Of a stretch of DNA of 6,136 bases, positions 5,380 to 6,136 are shown one piece after another; positions within the stretch are counted from its first letter, which is position 1, and each line of letters begins with the position of its first letter. The notes under the pieces are model-generated. The model was not told the origin of the DNA. It saw only the letters and a list, made by a program, of their open reading frames with translations, and did not search any database. The DNA comes from an uncultured Ruminococcus sp. Its GTDB lineage: Bacteria > Bacillota > Clostridia > Oscillospirales > Acutalibacteraceae. Location of the stretch: contig CACZSM010000045.1 in NCBI GenBank assembly GCA_902783815.1, forward strand, positions 1-6,136. Direction: 5' to 3'. Both the position numbers and the translations under genes were made by a program.

Positions 5380-6136
5380 TCAGCCTTCAACTTCATATGT
5401 CTTGCCTTCAACTATATCAAGACCTGATCCACTCGGATATTGTTTTTTGCCCTTACCCTTGCCATCATTAAACATTATCTTACCACCAAGAAATTCTTTC
5501 TTGATAACATAGCTGTAAACACCATCACCATCTTTTACCATAGGTTCTCCTGGCCAATCTGAATTTTCCAGAATCGGGTTCTGAGTATCATCATACACAT
5601 ATATATTTATATCATTTCCCCATTCAGAAGGCTTTTTGAACTTTACTGTCTTGCCTGATACTTTACTTTCACCCGATGCCGCTGTCGATGCCTGAGAAGA
5701 TGTTGTTCCTAATACATCACTTGTCTTTTTGCTGTCTCCTTCATCAGGATTGCTGAGCATAAATATTGCTATGCCAACTATAGTGATTATCAGCACCGCA
5801 ACAATAATAATCGGTACGACAATATTGTTCTTCTTTGGCGCTTCGATAACATTTACCTTCACTCCGCGTACTTCTTTTCCGTCGAACTTCATAGGAGCAG
5901 GCGGCGCGGATGACTCCGGGAACGAAACAGAAGATACTGACTGCTGACTGGACTGTGAGAAGCTCCTCTTTATTTCTTCTGCCTTTGAATCTATATCGCT
6001 GCCAACTGATACGCCGCCTGAAAAATCCTGTGGATTTGCAGACCACTGTCTTTTCTGCTGTGGCGGCTGCTGCGGCTGAGCTTGCTGTTGAAATTCCTGT
6101 GGATTTGCAGACCACTGCTTCTGCTGTGGCTGCTGC
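5380..6136 (-). CDS. Membrane-anchored CBM26-like starch-binding protein (5' end missing)
   Basis: The frame is open from the TGA at 5382-5380 to the window edge, giving 251 visible residues; the true N-terminus lies outside. In order there are a Q/P-rich region with two QWSANPQ(E/D)F repeats (visible residues about 1-48), an S-rich stretch, a lysine-rich segment, one membrane span (visible 105-127, IVVPIIIVAV onward), an S/T linker (about 133-160) and a C-terminal module of ~89 residues. The module resembles CBM26: EWGNDINIYVY, a central DWPGEPM, DGVYSYVI, IMFNDGKG and QYPSGSGL, rich in the Trp and Tyr that stack on alpha-glucans. Lysines just before the span suggest the N-terminus is inside and the module outside, where it could hold starch or another alpha-glucan at the cell surface. 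No catalytic domain is visible. An internal Met (codon 5892-5890) is not the start, since 81 in-frame codons precede it without a stop. Confidence 0.85.
   Translation of the reverse strand, partial: QQPQQKQWSANPQEFQQQAQPQQPPQQKRQWSANPQDFSGGVSVGSDIDSKAEEIKRSFSQSSQQSVSSVSFPESSAPPAPMKFDGKEVRGVKVNVIEAPKKNNIVVPIIIVAVLIITIVGIAIFMLSNPDEGDSKKTSDVLGTTSSQASTAASGESKVSGKTVKFKKPSEWGNDINIYVYDDTQNPILENSDWPGEPMVKDGDGVYSYVIKKEFLGGKIMFNDGKGKGKKQYPSGSGLDIVEGKTYEVEG
6026..6048 (-). repeat. Coding direct repeat, copy nearer the 3' end of the gene
   Basis: These 23 bases recur exactly at 6095-6117, a period of 69 bases (23 codons). They encode the conserved core QWSANPQ of the Q/P-rich region. The following CTGCTGTGG-type bases are also shared, with a three-base length difference. 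Confidence 0.85.
6095..6117 (-). repeat. Coding direct repeat, copy nearer the 5' end of the gene
   Basis: This is identical to 6026-6048. The Q/P-coding bases flanking it continue to the window edge, so more copies may lie beyond. Near-identity at the DNA level suggests recent duplication or active slippage. Confidence 0.85.

Noticed and set aside
5380..5892. Starting the starch-binding gene at the Met encoded at 5892-5890
   Set aside because: The same frame is open for 81 more codons to the window edge and those codons encode ordered repeats, so this Met is internal.
5744..6115. 123-codon minus-strand frame (starting MVCKSTG) within the starch-binding gene
   Set aside because: It is an alternate frame of the Q/P-rich repeats; its own repeats merely mirror the 69-base DNA period. 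The other frame stays open through the window edge and continues into the membrane span and CBM module.
1..6136. CRISPR array, tRNA or rRNA genes, integrase or phage genes
   Set aside because: No regularly spaced palindromic repeats, tRNA-like cloverleaf, rRNA stretch or mobility gene was seen; the only direct repeats are coding repeats at 6026-6117.

Overview
The window looks like chromosomal DNA from a low-to-moderate-GC anaerobic Firmicute, most likely Ruminococcus or a close relative in the Oscillospiraceae. This rests on the gene types (class IIB aldolase, riboswitch-controlled ThiT, membrane-anchored CBM26-like starch-binding protein), strong AGGAGG-type ribosome binding sites and A/T-rich intergenic DNA. 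The genus is an inference; no rRNA or other marker gene is present.

Layout. Bases 1-33 may be the last codons of an upstream gene. A complete class II fructose-bisphosphate aldolase (fba, 151-1017, +) follows. It converges on a NrtR-type Nudix regulator (1082-1981, -), and the two 3' ends share a hairpin terminator. Divergent from the regulator is a + strand pair: a small single-pass membrane protein of unknown function (2120-2563) and, 48 bases on, a 443-residue protein with a C-terminal NYN/PIN-like nuclease domain (2612-3943). This pair is more A/T-rich than its neighbours.

Bases 3944-4274 have no conventional gene but are rich in structure. There is a 14-bp + strand terminator-like hairpin, a minus-strand 11-bp hairpin ending in a T run, and three tiny overlapping minus-strand reading frames with Shine-Dalgarno-like sequences. 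This is the least explained part of the window.

A consensus sigma-70/sigma-A promoter (TTGACA, 17 bases, TATAAT) then drives a TPP riboswitch, an intrinsic terminator and thiT (4493-5296, +), the thiamine-binding S component of an ECF transporter. Together they form a complete thiamine-repressed uptake unit. This ThiT has about 75 extra N-terminal residues with two predicted membrane helices. A perfect 16-bp hairpin separates thiT from the convergent last gene (5380 to beyond 6136, -): a Q/P-rich repeat region, one membrane span, an S/T linker and a C-terminal CBM26-like starch-binding module. The N-terminus of that protein lies outside the window.

The genes do not form one pathway. Glycolysis (fba), redox/NAD-linked regulation (NrtR), thiamine uptake and starch binding sit in separate transcription units. 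I see no convincing multi-gene novel system. The best candidates for something undescribed are the minus-strand mini-ORF/hairpin element at 4046-4238 and the membrane protein plus NYN nuclease pair.
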